DNA of 64,000 nucleotides from Chitinophaga parva (GTDB lineage: Bacteria; Bacteroidota; Bacteroidia; Chitinophagales; Chitinophagaceae), in contig NZ_QCYK01000001.1 of the NCBI RefSeq assembly GCF_003071345.1, positions 2,294,001-2,358,000 on the forward strand, written 5' to 3'. Both the position numbers and the translations under genes were made by a program. Positions 41,581-51,352 of this stretch are shown here, piece after piece. Below the pieces are notes generated by a model, which was not told the origin of the DNA, searched no databases, and worked only from the letters and a program-made list of their open reading frames with translations. Every line of letters starts with the position of its first letter. Within the stretch, counting starts at the first letter, position 1.

Positions 41581-44079
41581 ATGAAAAACAGTTTTAGGTA
41601 TTCTATTTGCGCTTTCTTAATACCGATCATGAAGTGTATTATTCCAATTTTGCTCTTGTTGGGAGTGGCGTTGCAAACCGGCGCCCAGGGCCTGGTAGCC
41701 GGTAAGGTGGTAGATGCAGGCAACGCCGCTGCTGTGCAATATGCCACCGTAACGATCACCGATAAAATCAATAACAAGCTGGTGACTGGTGCCAGTACGG
41801 ATTCTACCGGCGCCTTCCAGTTAAAGAAAGTGCCCTGGGGAACCTACAAACTGTCTGTTACATTCCTCGGTTATAAACCCTTGGTCTTCGATAACCTGGT
41901 GCTCAGCAAAGCCATACCCCGCCAGCGTTTGGGCACACTGAAGCTGCAGGCCAACAGCCAGTCGCTCAGCGGTGTTACCATCAATGGCACGCCGCCGGTG
42001 ATCGAAAATAAGATCGATAAGATGGTGTACAATGCAGCCAATGATGTAACCGCCCAGGGAGGCGTGGCCCTGGATGTGCTGAAGAAAGTGCCCCAGGTAT
42101 CGGTAGATGCGGACGGGAACGTGGAGCTGCAGGGCAATGCGAACATCCGCTTTCTCATTAACGGTAAGCCTTCCAGCATCTTTGGCAGCAGCCTCACAGA
42201 CGCACTGTCTGCCATCCCGGCCAGCCAGATCCAGCACATTGAAGTGATCACCAGCCCGGGTGCCAAATATGATGCGCAGGGCACCGGTGGTATCATCAAC
42301 ATTGTGATGAAGGAAAATAAAATGAAGGGCGTGAATGGCAGCATTACCGCGGCGGCGGGCACCCGCATGGAAAACACGTCGGTGAACCTGAACATGCGCA
42401 GCGGTAATTTTGGGATGAACGCTTTCTTCAGCGGCAATGCCACCCTGCGTTCCAAGGCACCCAACAGCCAGGACCGCACGGCTTTCAATGCGGCCGACAG
42501 TACTTATAACCACCTGGTGCAGGAGGGCTATACCTATTTAAAACGGCATGGTTATGAAGCAGGCCTTGGATTTGACTGGAATCTCAGCAAAAAGGATGTA
42601 CTGAGCGCCGGCTTCCAGTATAGTGATTTCAGCAGTGTGCGCGATGGGTTTACCAACCAGCAGGAGATCAACCTGGATGCGGGGAAACAGCCGTTGGGCG
42701 CCGTTTACAGCCAGCGCACCTCCACCGCGCGCAACGATTTTCATGCCTTTGACTGGAACCTGGATTACAAGCATACGTTGCCGGGCAAAGGTGGTGACCT
42801 GGAGTTGTTGTACACGGCCAGTTACGGCACGCCGGCGCTGCAAAGCCGGCAGGAGCAGACTTACGTGGGCGCCCCTGCGCCTTTTTCCGGTACGTCCAAT
42901 GCCAGTACCGGTACCGACCACCAGCACATTGTTTCCCTGGACTATGCAAAGCCCCTGGGGGAACATGCCACGCTGGAAGCCGGTGTGAAAGGCACTTTCC
43001 AGCAGATCAGCAACCTTACGGACGTAACGGTGCTCAATGCAGGCAACGGCGGGTATGTGAAAGACCCGCTGCAATCGTACAACCTGCGTTATAATATGAA
43101 TGTATATGCAGGGTATGTATCGTCCTCTTTTTCCCTCTTTCAAAAATTCCTGGATGTAAAGGCTGGTGTGCGCGTGGAGCGTACAGAGGTAAGCATCAGC
43201 TACCAGGATACCCATATCCCCTCTTACACTTCCTTTGTGCCATCGGCCACGCTCTCGCATAAGCTGAATGAGCAGTCGTTTGTGAAGTTGTCTTACTCCC
43301 ACCGCATAGAACGCCCGGAATATGACGAGCTGAATCCTTTCCTCAACATCAGCGATCCTTACAACATCACCACGGGGAACCCGCTGCTGCTGCCGGAAAT
43401 AGCGGACAACTTTGAACTGGGGTACAACCGCAGTTTTGCCAACGGGGGGAATTTATACGTAGCCCTGATGGAGCGCCTGGACATCCAGGACATCAAGCCT
43501 TACACCACTTTTTACCCCAGCTTTAAAGTGGGCGATTCCACCTATAGCAATGTGTCGGTGACCAGCCGTGCCAACATTGGCAATGAAAATAACGCAGGCC
43601 TGATCATTTCCGGTTCCATGCCCCTGCTGCCCGACCTGGACCTGCGGGGCAATGTGATGGTCTTTAACCGGCACGTGGTGAACCACCTGGACTCTTCCAA
43701 CACCACCAATGGGCTGAACTGGAGGGCCAATGCCAACCTGAGTTACAAGCTGCCCCAACACCTGATCATAGAAGCATTTGGCAACTACCGCTCTGCGTTC
43801 AACAGTATCCAGGGCCGCGCGCCCCAGTTCATCACGTATACGCTGGCGCTGAAAAAACAGATCGGTAAAAGTAAGCTGGATATAGGGCTGGTGGCTACTA
43901 ACTTCCTGCGAGATGATGTGCGGCAGGTAACTACCATCCACACGCCGGTGTACGACGCCTACAGCGTGCGGGAACTACCGCTGCGCTCATTTGGCGTAAG
44001 CGTGAACTACCGCTTTGGTAAACTGGAATTTAAAAAAGAGAAAGCGCATGAGCTAAAGGACTATCCCGGGGAGAATTAA
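41581..44079 (+). CDS. TonB-linked outer-membrane beta-barrel protein (OMP_b-brl_3 type)
   Basis: This 832-residue protein has a signal peptide, a carboxypeptidase-regulatory-like N-terminal domain (about 30-115, with GKVVDAGNAAAVQYATV), a TonB-type plug (about 130-245, with SPGAKYDAQGTGGIINIVM) and a C-terminal barrel of the OMP_b-brl_3 family. It is probably a transporter without a SusD partner. The N-terminus is ambiguous: the ATG at 41581 precedes another at 41629 that starts a compact signal peptide (MKCIIPILLLLGV). It is transcribed alone between two terminators. Ligand unknown. Confidence 0.88.
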   Translation: MKNSFRYSICAFLIPIMKCIIPILLLLGVALQTGAQGLVAGKVVDAGNAAAVQYATVTITDKINNKLVTGASTDSTGAFQLKKVPWGTYKLSVTFLGYKPLVFDNLVLSKAIPRQRLGTLKLQANSQSLSGVTINGTPPVIENKIDKMVYNAANDVTAQGGVALDVLKKVPQVSVDADGNVELQGNANIRFLINGKPSSIFGSSLTDALSAIPASQIQHIEVITSPGAKYDAQGTGGIINIVMKENKMKGVNGSITAAAGTRMENTSVNLNMRSGNFGMNAFFSGNATLRSKAPNSQDRTAFNAADSTYNHLVQEGYTYLKRHGYEAGLGFDWNLSKKDVLSAGFQYSDFSSVRDGFTNQQEINLDAGKQPLGAVYSQRTSTARNDFHAFDWNLDYKHTLPGKGGDLELLYTASYGTPALQSRQEQTYVGAPAPFSGTSNASTGTDHQHIVSLDYAKPLGEHATLEAGVKGTFQQISNLTDVTVLNAGNGGYVKDPLQSYNLRYNMNVYAGYVSSSFSLFQKFLDVKAGVRVERTEVSISYQDTHIPSYTSFVPSATLSHKLNEQSFVKLSYSHRIERPEYDELNPFLNISDPYNITTGNPLLLPEIADNFELGYNRSFANGGNLYVALMERLDIQDIKPYTTFYPSFKVGDSTYSNVSVTSRANIGNENNAGLIISGSMPLLPDLDLRGNVMVFNRHVVNHLDSSNTTNGLNWRANANLSYKLPQHLIIEAFGNYRSAFNSIQGRAPQFITYTLALKKQIGKSKLDIGLVATNFLRDDVRQVTTIHTPVYDAYSVRELPLRSFGVSVNYRFGKLEFKKEKAHELKDYPGEN

Positions 44080-44103
44080 TGTTCCTGGTGCAGGGGTCTT
44101 ATA

Positions 44104-44131
44104 ACCCTGGCTTTACGGCCAGGGTATTTTT
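44104..44131 (+). terminator. Intrinsic terminator
   Basis: ACCCTGGC pairs with GCCAGGGT around TTTACG and is followed by ATTTTTAT, 25 nt after the beta-barrel gene. Confidence 0.75.
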
Positions 44132-44263
44132 ATGCGGGAAAACATATCCATCTTACCATAGGCAAGGCCCTGTTCATCTACCCGCTCACCAAAAAGAGCT
44201 TCCATTTCCCCCATCCGCGCACCCCAAAAAGAACCCCCATTGTTCCCACCGCCCATTTTTTTA

Positions 44264-44296
44264 TTTGGAAAATACCGGGAAGTAATTTTATATTTG
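44264..44296 (+). promoter_or_regulatory. Consensus Bacteroidota promoter of the alpha-galactoside operon
   Basis: TTTG (44264-44267), a 21-nt spacer and TATATTTG (44289-44296) fit the consensus TTTG-N19-21-TAnnTTTG completely. Transcription should start near 44303, giving a 5' leader of about 210 nt. This indicates control by the housekeeping sigma factor rather than by an ECF factor. Confidence 0.75.
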
Positions 44297-44511
44297 TTGA
44301 GTAGAACAGAATAGAACAAACCAAATAATTCCACGGACTGAAAAAGACAGTCAGCACGTTATGACTGGCCGGACCCTCCTTTGAGGAAAAGGCTTTCCAG
44401 CTCCGCTATGCCAATAACAAGCTCGTATACCAGTAATAAGCAATCCGTAGCGTCCACAACAGATTGTCATTTCATACATAACCGCTTATCAAAAACAACC
44501 TTCAACACTTT

Positions 44512-47500
44512 ATGCGCCACGTTATGCATACAAGAATTGTTTCCAACATGCTATGGCTGCTCCTTTCCGTTGCAGCGATGCTCACCGGCGCCGCTCCCGC
44601 GCTGGCCCAGGGCAGCAGTACCGTATCCGGTACCATTACGGATATTAAAGGTGAGCCCCTTCCCGGTGTAACCGTGAAGCTCACAGGCACACAAACGGGT
44701 ACCACGACCGACAATGCCGGTCATTTTTCCCTGCATACCACCTTGAAAAGTGGCGTGCTGGAATGCACGTTTGTAGGGTTTGAAGCCCAGTCAGTGCCTT
44801 TTGTAGCCGGCAGTAACCTGCAGGTAAAAATGCAGCAGGCTACCGCTTCCGTGGAGGAAGTAGTGGTAGTAGGTGCCCGCATGAAGAAATCGGACCTTAC
44901 AGGTGCGGTGGTGAATGTGGACTCCAAAACCCTGCTCCAGCGCCCGGCCACCAACATTAACCAGGCCTTGCAGGGCAATGCTGCCGGTGTGTTTGTCAGC
45001 AATGGCACCCGCCCCAGTGACGATGCCACCATCAAGATCCGCGGTACCAACACCATCAACGCGGGCAGCAATCCTATCTATGTAGTGGATGGGGTGGTGA
45101 TGGAAAACAACCAGGGTGGTTTTAACTCCATCAACGTAAACGACGTGGCCTCCGTGCAGGTGCTGAAAGACGCTTCTGCCACGGCTTTGTACGGCTCCCG
45201 TGGTGCCAATGGCGTAGTGGTGATCACCACCAAGAAAGGCCAGCGCCGCGGTGGGGATGGCCTGGTAACCTACGATGCCTGGGTAGGCGTGTCCAACTTT
45301 ACGCAGATGCCTAAAGTGATGAACGCCCGGCAGCTGTTTGACCTGCGCACGGACGCTTACGCTAACGGCTATATGAAAGATAACCCCACGGCAGACCGCC
45401 AGACCTATATCGACAGTGTGCTGCTGAAGGGCAATGTGGCTTTCTCTGCACAGGAATTTGCCACGCACAACGCAAACCAAAGCTTTAACTGGCTGGACCA
45501 GGTAACCCGTACGGGTGTGCAGCAGAACCACGCCGTGAGCTTCTCCGGTGGCGCTGACCGCGGCGTGTTCTACCTCAGCCTGGGTTATGCCGGCCTTAAA
45601 GGTGTTGTGGATGGCACCAAGCAGGATAAATACACCGGCCGTTTCAACGCGGACTACGATGTGAAGAAATGGCTGAAAGTAGGTACCAATACGGGCTTTA
45701 CCCGCACCAATGACGACATGCCTTCTGATGATGTGTATGGAAAAGCATTGAACGCAAACCCGCTGCTGAACTATGCGCCTTACCGCAATGATTCTACACG
45801 CTACACGTACGACTACCTGACCATCTACTACCGCTCCCACGGTGAGCAGAATAACAACGACTTCAACCCGTTCAACTCCCTGCTCATCCAGCGCGACCGC
45901 GCACGCAGCCGCGTAACATCTTCCAACTACGTAGCCCTCACGCCCATCAAAGGCCTGGAGATCCGTTCTACGTACGCACTGGACTACGGCGAGCAAAGCT
46001 GGTTTGAATTTACCCCGCACAACATCCAGGAAGCTATCCGCAATTACAATGGCGATGCACGCGCCAAGCATGAAAGATGGAGCGACACTTACTGGCAGTG
46101 GGATAACACCGTTACTTATAACACCACCATTAACCGCGATCATAAGCTGACCGCCCTGGTGGGTACCAGCTCCAGCAAACGTAATTCCAACTACACGCTG
46201 GCACAGGGCGACCGTTTTGCCAGCGATGACCTGGGTTATCACAACCTGGGAGGCGCCGCCGCCACGGCCAAGTCTATCCTGGGCTCCGACTTCTATGCAT
46301 ATACGCTGAGCTCTTTCCTGGGCCGTGTGAACTATAGCTTCAGGGACAAATATTTCCTGACGGCTACTGCCCGTTATGATGGTTCTTCCCGCTTCGCGGA
46401 AGGTAACCGCTGGGGCCTGTTCCCCTCTGTGTCTGCCGCCTGGAGCATCATAAATGAGGATTTCATGAAGCACCAGAACATCTTCAGCCAGCTGAAGCTG
46501 CGCGCCGGTTATGGAGTGGTAGGTAACCAGGATATTTCCAACTACGCTTACCAGACGCTCTATGGTTCTAAAGTGGACAACAGCAGCGCCATCATCACCA
46601 ATAACACCAATAGCGGCAATATTGATGATGGCCGCCGTGGTAATCCCAACATTACCTGGGAAAAGCAAAAGCAAAGCAACATCGGCCTGGAAATGGGCTT
46701 CTTCAAAAGCAGGCTGACGGTGAATGCGGATGTGTTCTACATCAACAACGACAACCTGCTGCTGAACCGTAAACTGCCCACCACCAGTGGTTATACCCAG
46801 GAATGGCAGAACGTGGGCCGCGTGAATAACAAGGGCCTGGAACTGGCGGTAACAGGCGCTATCATTGAGAAGAAAGACTTCAACTGGTCTGTAGCCGGCA
46901 ATATCTCCTTCGACAAGAACGTGGTGAAAAAACTGTATGGCGATGCTACTTACATCTACAACACAGACCAGAACGTGGTACAACGCGAAGGCAACCTTTT
47001 TGTAGGCCAGTCGCTCCACACCATTTACACCATGGTGAGTGGCGGCATTGCACAGGAATCCAACCGCGACCAGTGGGCAAACCTGAACTACAATGGTAAG
47101 ACGGTGAACCCCGGTGACCTTTTCGCAAAGGATATCTCCGGCCCCAATGGCAAACCCGATGGAATTGTAGACCAGAATGACAAGATGGTGGTGGCAAAAG
47201 AAGACCCCAAATTCTACGGTGGCTTCTCTACAAACCTGAACTACAAAGCCTTTGGCCTGAATGCTGTATTCACCTACTCTTACGGTGCGCACAAGATCAG
47301 CAGCTATTATGAAACGCTGATCAACAGCAATGGCGAAAGCATGGCGTCTACAGACCTGCTGAACCGCTGGACGCCGCAGCACACCAATACCAACGTCCCG
47401 CGTGTGATCGCTAACACCAGCTATAACCGCTTCAATCCTTCAGACCTGGACTATGCTATCCAGAATGCCTCTTTCCTGCGCCTGTCCGCATTGACGCTTT

Positions 47501-47676
47501 CTTACACGCTGCCGGACGAAACCCTGGGCAAATGGAAGATGAACAACCTGCGCCTGTACGTAACGGGCTCCAACCTGTTCTGCCTGACCAAGTACAAGGG
47601 CTTTGATCCTGAAACCGGCGACTATGGCTATCCGCCCGTCAAGATGTTTGTATTTGGAGTGAATGTAGGTTTCTAA
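44512..47676 (+). CDS. SusC/RagA TonB-linked outer-membrane protein of the alpha-galactoside locus
   Basis: This 1,054-residue transporter has a signal peptide (to about ALAQG, residue 34), then directly a carboxypeptidase-like domain (about 36-115, SGTITDIKGEPLPGVTVKL), the VEEVVVVGAR TonB box, a plug (about 125-245, with VLKDASATALYG and GVVVITTKKG) and the barrel. It lacks an STN domain and no sigma/FecR pair is nearby, unlike the three other SusC proteins in the window. SusD follows after 19 nt, then two alpha-galactosidases, so it probably imports alpha-galactosides such as raffinose-family oligosaccharides or galactomannan fragments. Confidence 0.93.
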   Translation: MRHVMHTRIVSNMLWLLLSVAAMLTGAAPALAQGSSTVSGTITDIKGEPLPGVTVKLTGTQTGTTTDNAGHFSLHTTLKSGVLECTFVGFEAQSVPFVAGSNLQVKMQQATASVEEVVVVGARMKKSDLTGAVVNVDSKTLLQRPATNINQALQGNAAGVFVSNGTRPSDDATIKIRGTNTINAGSNPIYVVDGVVMENNQGGFNSINVNDVASVQVLKDASATALYGSRGANGVVVITTKKGQRRGGDGLVTYDAWVGVSNFTQMPKVMNARQLFDLRTDAYANGYMKDNPTADRQTYIDSVLLKGNVAFSAQEFATHNANQSFNWLDQVTRTGVQQNHAVSFSGGADRGVFYLSLGYAGLKGVVDGTKQDKYTGRFNADYDVKKWLKVGTNTGFTRTNDDMPSDDVYGKALNANPLLNYAPYRNDSTRYTYDYLTIYYRSHGEQNNNDFNPFNSLLIQRDRARSRVTSSNYVALTPIKGLEIRSTYALDYGEQSWFEFTPHNIQEAIRNYNGDARAKHERWSDTYWQWDNTVTYNTTINRDHKLTALVGTSSSKRNSNYTLAQGDRFASDDLGYHNLGGAAATAKSILGSDFYAYTLSSFLGRVNYSFRDKYFLTATARYDGSSRFAEGNRWGLFPSVSAAWSIINEDFMKHQNIFSQLKLRAGYGVVGNQDISNYAYQTLYGSKVDNSSAIITNNTNSGNIDDGRRGNPNITWEKQKQSNIGLEMGFFKSRLTVNADVFYINNDNLLLNRKLPTTSGYTQEWQNVGRVNNKGLELAVTGAIIEKKDFNWSVAGNISFDKNVVKKLYGDATYIYNTDQNVVQREGNLFVGQSLHTIYTMVSGGIAQESNRDQWANLNYNGKTVNPGDLFAKDISGPNGKPDGIVDQNDKMVVAKEDPKFYGGFSTNLNYKAFGLNAVFTYSYGAHKISSYYETLINSNGESMASTDLLNRWTPQHTNTNVPRVIANTSYNRFNPSDLDYAIQNASFLRLSALTLSYTLPDETLGKWKMNNLRLYVTGSNLFCLTKYKGFDPETGDYGYPPVKMFVFGVNVGF

Positions 47677-47695
47677 AATTTCAACTGTTAAAACT

Positions 47696-49261
47696 ATGAA
47701 ACGCACAATAATAATGTCCATGATAGCAGGTGGTGTGATGTTGTCCACCGCATCCTGCAAGAAATTCCTGGACCAGACCAGCCAGACCAAGCTGGATGAG
47801 AATACGGTTTTTTCTGACCTGGACCTGGTAGAAACCGCCCTCAAAGGCGACTATGCCAACTGGAAGGCCATCCGCACCGATGAGCAGGGCCTCATCATGA
47901 TGATGGGCACTGATGAAACCCAGCAGGGCGCTTTCCAGATGAAAAGTGATGCATTAAAAGGAGGACTGGACCGCTATGATGCAAACCTGAACTCCACGCT
48001 TAATCATATCGGCAACCAGTGGGACCTGCGCTGGCCCATTGTGAACGATGCGGCCAAAGTAGTGAAAGGCCTCAACACACCAGACCTGGTAGCAGGTTCG
48101 CGCCAGGCAAAGCTGGTGGGCGAAGCCTCCTTTATCCGCGGTTTCCTGGATTTCCAGCTGGCCATGTACTGGGGTGAAATTCCCATCCGCGACCTGGCCC
48201 GCGAATCAGAACTGGGCCTGCGCCGCCAGCCCCTGAAAGATGTATGGACCTTCATCCTGGAAGACCTGCAACGGGCGGCAGACAACTGCCCGGATCAGAA
48301 CGATCCCGGTAGGGCCACTTCCGGCGCTGCCCTGGCCATGCTGGGTAAGGCTTACATGTCGGCCCCCGTATCTACCGGCCTGCGCGACTTTTCCAAGGCG
48401 GCTGCCTGTTTTGAGAAAATGATGGGCCGCTATTCCCTGGTGCCTTACGCGGATCTTTGGGATTATAGCAAGAAGAACACCGCGGAGTCTATCCTGGAAT
48501 TCCAGTTCGACATTAATCAGCCCAATAACAACAAGCTCCAGTTCCAGATCGGTTCCCGTGCGGTACAGGCTTATTTCGGGGATGGCTGCTACATGTCTGG
48601 CTACGACAAGATCCTGCCCACGGCCTACGCCTACCTGCCTACCGATAGTGGTGGGGTGTGGGAAGCCGGTGACCTGCGCCGGAATGAGTCTATCCGTTAT
48701 GATTTTACGTATTTTGGCCAGAAGCCTACCCTGGCACCCATTACCTGGGAAGACCTGGGCAATGATTATGATGAGCTGATGCCGCACGTGAAGAAGTATG
48801 AAGACTACCGCACAGACAAGCACACTGATAACCAGATCAATAACATGTGGAACTCCGGTAAGGACATCCTGGTGCTGCGCCTGGGCGACATTAAACTCTG
48901 CTACGCAGAATGCCTGAATGAGCTGAACCGCGGAGCTGACGCGGTGGCGGTGGTGAATGAAGTGCGCACCCGCGCGTGGGGGGGCACACTGCCGGTAGAC
49001 AAAGCATGGAAAGCAATGTCGCAGGATGCTTTCCGCACGGCTATCATGGATGAAAGGATCCGGGAATTGTTTGCGGAAGACTGGCGCCGTATAGACCTGA
49101 TCCGCACCGGCAAGTTCGTGGAGCTGATCAAGGCCCGCAACAAATGGGCAAAGCAGTCTAACACGATCCAGCCATACCACATGTTGTTGCCCATCCCGGA
49201 TACGGAGATGAAGCTGAACGACCAGATCACACCAGCGGACCAGAACCCTGGTTATCACTAG
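47696..49261 (+). CDS. SusD/RagB-family nutrient-binding lipoprotein of the alpha-galactoside locus
   Basis: This 521-residue surface lipoprotein has lipobox TASC (Cys21) and the classical SusD helices (AKLVGEASFIRGFLDFQLAMYWG, here read in parts; LRLGDIKLCYAECLNELNRG region) with a C-terminal DQNPGYH. It caps the SusC barrel and binds the oligosaccharide. A stable hairpin follows the stop codon, separating it from the enzyme genes in the same direction. Confidence 0.93.
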   Translation: MKRTIIMSMIAGGVMLSTASCKKFLDQTSQTKLDENTVFSDLDLVETALKGDYANWKAIRTDEQGLIMMMGTDETQQGAFQMKSDALKGGLDRYDANLNSTLNHIGNQWDLRWPIVNDAAKVVKGLNTPDLVAGSRQAKLVGEASFIRGFLDFQLAMYWGEIPIRDLARESELGLRRQPLKDVWTFILEDLQRAADNCPDQNDPGRATSGAALAMLGKAYMSAPVSTGLRDFSKAAACFEKMMGRYSLVPYADLWDYSKKNTAESILEFQFDINQPNNNKLQFQIGSRAVQAYFGDGCYMSGYDKILPTAYAYLPTDSGGVWEAGDLRRNESIRYDFTYFGQKPTLAPITWEDLGNDYDELMPHVKKYEDYRTDKHTDNQINNMWNSGKDILVLRLGDIKLCYAECLNELNRGADAVAVVNEVRTRAWGGTLPVDKAWKAMSQDAFRTAIMDERIRELFAEDWRRIDLIRTGKFVELIKARNKWAKQSNTIQPYHMLLPIPDTEMKLNDQITPADQNPGYH

Positions 49262-49278
49262 CAGATCTTTTTAAAACG

Positions 49279-49307
49279 CAGGCCCGTAGCACCATGCCAC
49301 GGGCCTG
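49279..49307 (+). terminator. Hairpin between susD and the alpha-galactosidase genes
   Basis: CAGGCCCGT pairs with ACGGGCCTG around an 11-nt loop. The tail TTATTG is short of T residues, so it is more likely a partial terminator or 3'-end stabiliser that keeps susCD mRNA above that of the enzymes. Confidence 0.5.
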
Positions 49308-49322
49308 TTATTGCAAATAGTT

Positions 49323-51341
49323 ATGAAGATGAAGTTACGTAACACCGCCCCCCGCCTGATACTCACGGTGGCCGTGCTTTTGATGTTGCGGATAGCCCAT
49401 GCGGCTACCCCCGGTGCCTGGAAGATCGTGTATGACAAGGGCAGCAAAACGCTGCACCTGACCCGCCCCGCAGGCAATGTGGACCTGCAGTTGTTTGCCT
49501 CCTACAAATGGAACGGGCAGCTGGTTACCACGAAAGACTATACCAGCAGCACCCTGGCCATGAAACCCTGTAAAGATGCTTTTGGCAGCGGTACGCTGCT
49601 GCAGGTAACCTACCGCGATGCGAAGTTGCCTGTGTTGGTGCAATCCTTTTATCAATACCCCGGCAGGGATTACCTGCTTACTGACTTTACGCTGCAAGCC
49701 AGCGCCGGCACCATTGCGTCTAACTATATGGCGCCGGTAAATCTTACTGACATGACACAAGTACTGGGCGCCGGTGATCACCGTGCCCTGTTTGTACCTT
49801 TTGATAACGACAAATGGATCCGCTTCCAGTCTCACCCGCTGGATTTTAATACCCTTATCAGTTATGAAACCACCGCGGTGTTCAATGGCACCACCCGCAA
49901 GGGACTAATAGTGGGGTCCGTAGAGCACAGCTTCTGGAAGTCTGCCGTGATCATGGATAAGGTTACTAACGGTAATGGTTATACGCTCACCTGCTATGGC
50001 GGTGCGGCCGATTCCACTACCCGCGACCTGCTGCCCCACGGCGCGGAAGAAGGCCATATCATCAAATCACCGAAAGTGCTGCTGGGCGTGTTCACGGACT
50101 GGCGTAATGGCATGGACGATTATGCAAAGGCCAATGCCACTATCACCCCGCGCAGGGCCTGGAAGAAAGGCGTGCCCATGGGCTGGAACAGCTGGGGCGT
50201 GCTGCAGTTCAAGATCAATTATGAAAAGGCCATAGAAGTATCCGACTTCTTCAAGGAGAACCTGCAAAACCACCACTTTCACAACAGCGATAACGAGATC
50301 GTGGTGGGGCTGGATTCCGGGTGGGATAGTTTCACGGAGCAGCAGCTGAAGGACTTCGTGGCCCACTGCAAGGCCAATGGCCAGATGGCCGGTATTTACT
50401 GGACCCCGTTCACGGATTGGGGTAAAAACCCGGAAGGTCTGGTTAAAGAAGCACCAGCTTATCACTTTAAAGACGTTTATCTTTATGCGCACGGCCGGCC
50501 ACAGGATGTGGATGGCGCGTATGCCATTGATCCCACGCACCCGGCTATCGAGGCGCGTATGAAGCAGGTTTCCGCGTTATTCCACCGTTGTGGATTCCAA
50601 TATGTGAAAGTGGATTTTATGGCACATGGTGCTATCAATGCAGACAAGTGGTACAACCCCAACGTGAGATCCGGCATCCAGGCTTATAACTATGGCATGC
50701 AGTTGCTCGATAAATATTTCGGAGACATGTACATTAACCTGTCCATTGCCCCCATCTTCCCGGCCCAGTATGCGCAGTCGCGCCGCATTGCCTGCGATGC
50801 ATGGAACAAGATCAAGGATACGGAATATACGCTGAACGCGGTTTCCTACGGATGGTGGATCACGAACATCTACCGCTTCAATGATGCGGATCACGTGGTG
50901 TTGCAGCAGGCTTCAGAAGGGGAGAACCGTGCCCGCGTCACGTCTGCCGTGATCACCGGCCTGTTTATCACCGGCGATGATTTCAGTGCAGGTGGCAGTG
51001 AAGAAGGAAAAGCAAAGGCAAAGCAATTCCTCACCAATGCAGAAGTGAATGCAGCGGTAATGGGGCAGAGCTTCCGCCCGGTGGAAGGTACCGGGGTAAG
51101 GTCTGAAGACCAGTTTACCCTCACGGATGGTAAAGGCAATACCTACTACGCCGTGTTTAACTACAGCGATGAGGCACGTACCGTGCAGTTGCCGCTGGAA
51201 AGGCTGGGGCTCCATGCCGGTGGGCATTACCGCGTACGTGACCTCTGGTCGCATAGCGATGTAGATGCTGCACAGGCCCTGGAAATACCTGCAAAAGACG
51301 TACGCTTTTTGAAAATCAGCAGCCAGCGGGCTGCCCATTAA
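49323..51341 (+). CDS. Alpha-galactosidase-like glycoside hydrolase (clan GH-D, GH27/GH36-like)
   Basis: This 672-residue exported enzyme has a signal peptide (to about AHA), an N-terminal beta-sandwich (about 30-275), a TIM barrel starting at PMGWNSWG (about 285-560) and a C-terminal beta domain. Asp431 in YVKVDF is the expected nucleophile. SRRIACD places Asp492 in an R-x3-D pattern like the acid/base motif of GH27, rather than the SDNTD pattern of GH36. The ATG at 49323 follows a hairpin; a TTG 12 nt upstream is less likely. It should release terminal alpha-galactose, or alpha-N-acetylgalactosamine, from oligosaccharides delivered by the SusCD pair. Confidence 0.85.
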   Translation: MKMKLRNTAPRLILTVAVLLMLRIAHAATPGAWKIVYDKGSKTLHLTRPAGNVDLQLFASYKWNGQLVTTKDYTSSTLAMKPCKDAFGSGTLLQVTYRDAKLPVLVQSFYQYPGRDYLLTDFTLQASAGTIASNYMAPVNLTDMTQVLGAGDHRALFVPFDNDKWIRFQSHPLDFNTLISYETTAVFNGTTRKGLIVGSVEHSFWKSAVIMDKVTNGNGYTLTCYGGAADSTTRDLLPHGAEEGHIIKSPKVLLGVFTDWRNGMDDYAKANATITPRRAWKKGVPMGWNSWGVLQFKINYEKAIEVSDFFKENLQNHHFHNSDNEIVVGLDSGWDSFTEQQLKDFVAHCKANGQMAGIYWTPFTDWGKNPEGLVKEAPAYHFKDVYLYAHGRPQDVDGAYAIDPTHPAIEARMKQVSALFHRCGFQYVKVDFMAHGAINADKWYNPNVRSGIQAYNYGMQLLDKYFGDMYINLSIAPIFPAQYAQSRRIACDAWNKIKDTEYTLNAVSYGWWITNIYRFNDADHVVLQQASEGENRARVTSAVITGLFITGDDFSAGGSEEGKAKAKQFLTNAEVNAAVMGQSFRPVEGTGVRSEDQFTLTDGKGNTYYAVFNYSDEARTVQLPLERLGLHAGGHYRVRDLWSHSDVDAAQALEIPAKDVRFLKISSQRAAH

Positions 51342-51352
51342 ATTCATATTCC

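Larger units (their letters stand above)
44080..44511. other. 432-bp region upstream of the alpha-galactoside locus
   Basis: It holds the terminator of the preceding gene (44104-44131), a complete Bacteroidota promoter (44264-44296) and a leader of about 210 nt before the susC ATG. The leader contains small stems, for example AGTCA with TGACT near 44350-44367. No gene was recognised. Confidence 0.6.

Noticed and set aside
44791..47382. 863-codon minus-strand open frame
   Set aside because: It lies wholly antisense to the well-supported susC gene at 44512-47676; long antisense frames arise from the codon bias of high-GC coding sequence.
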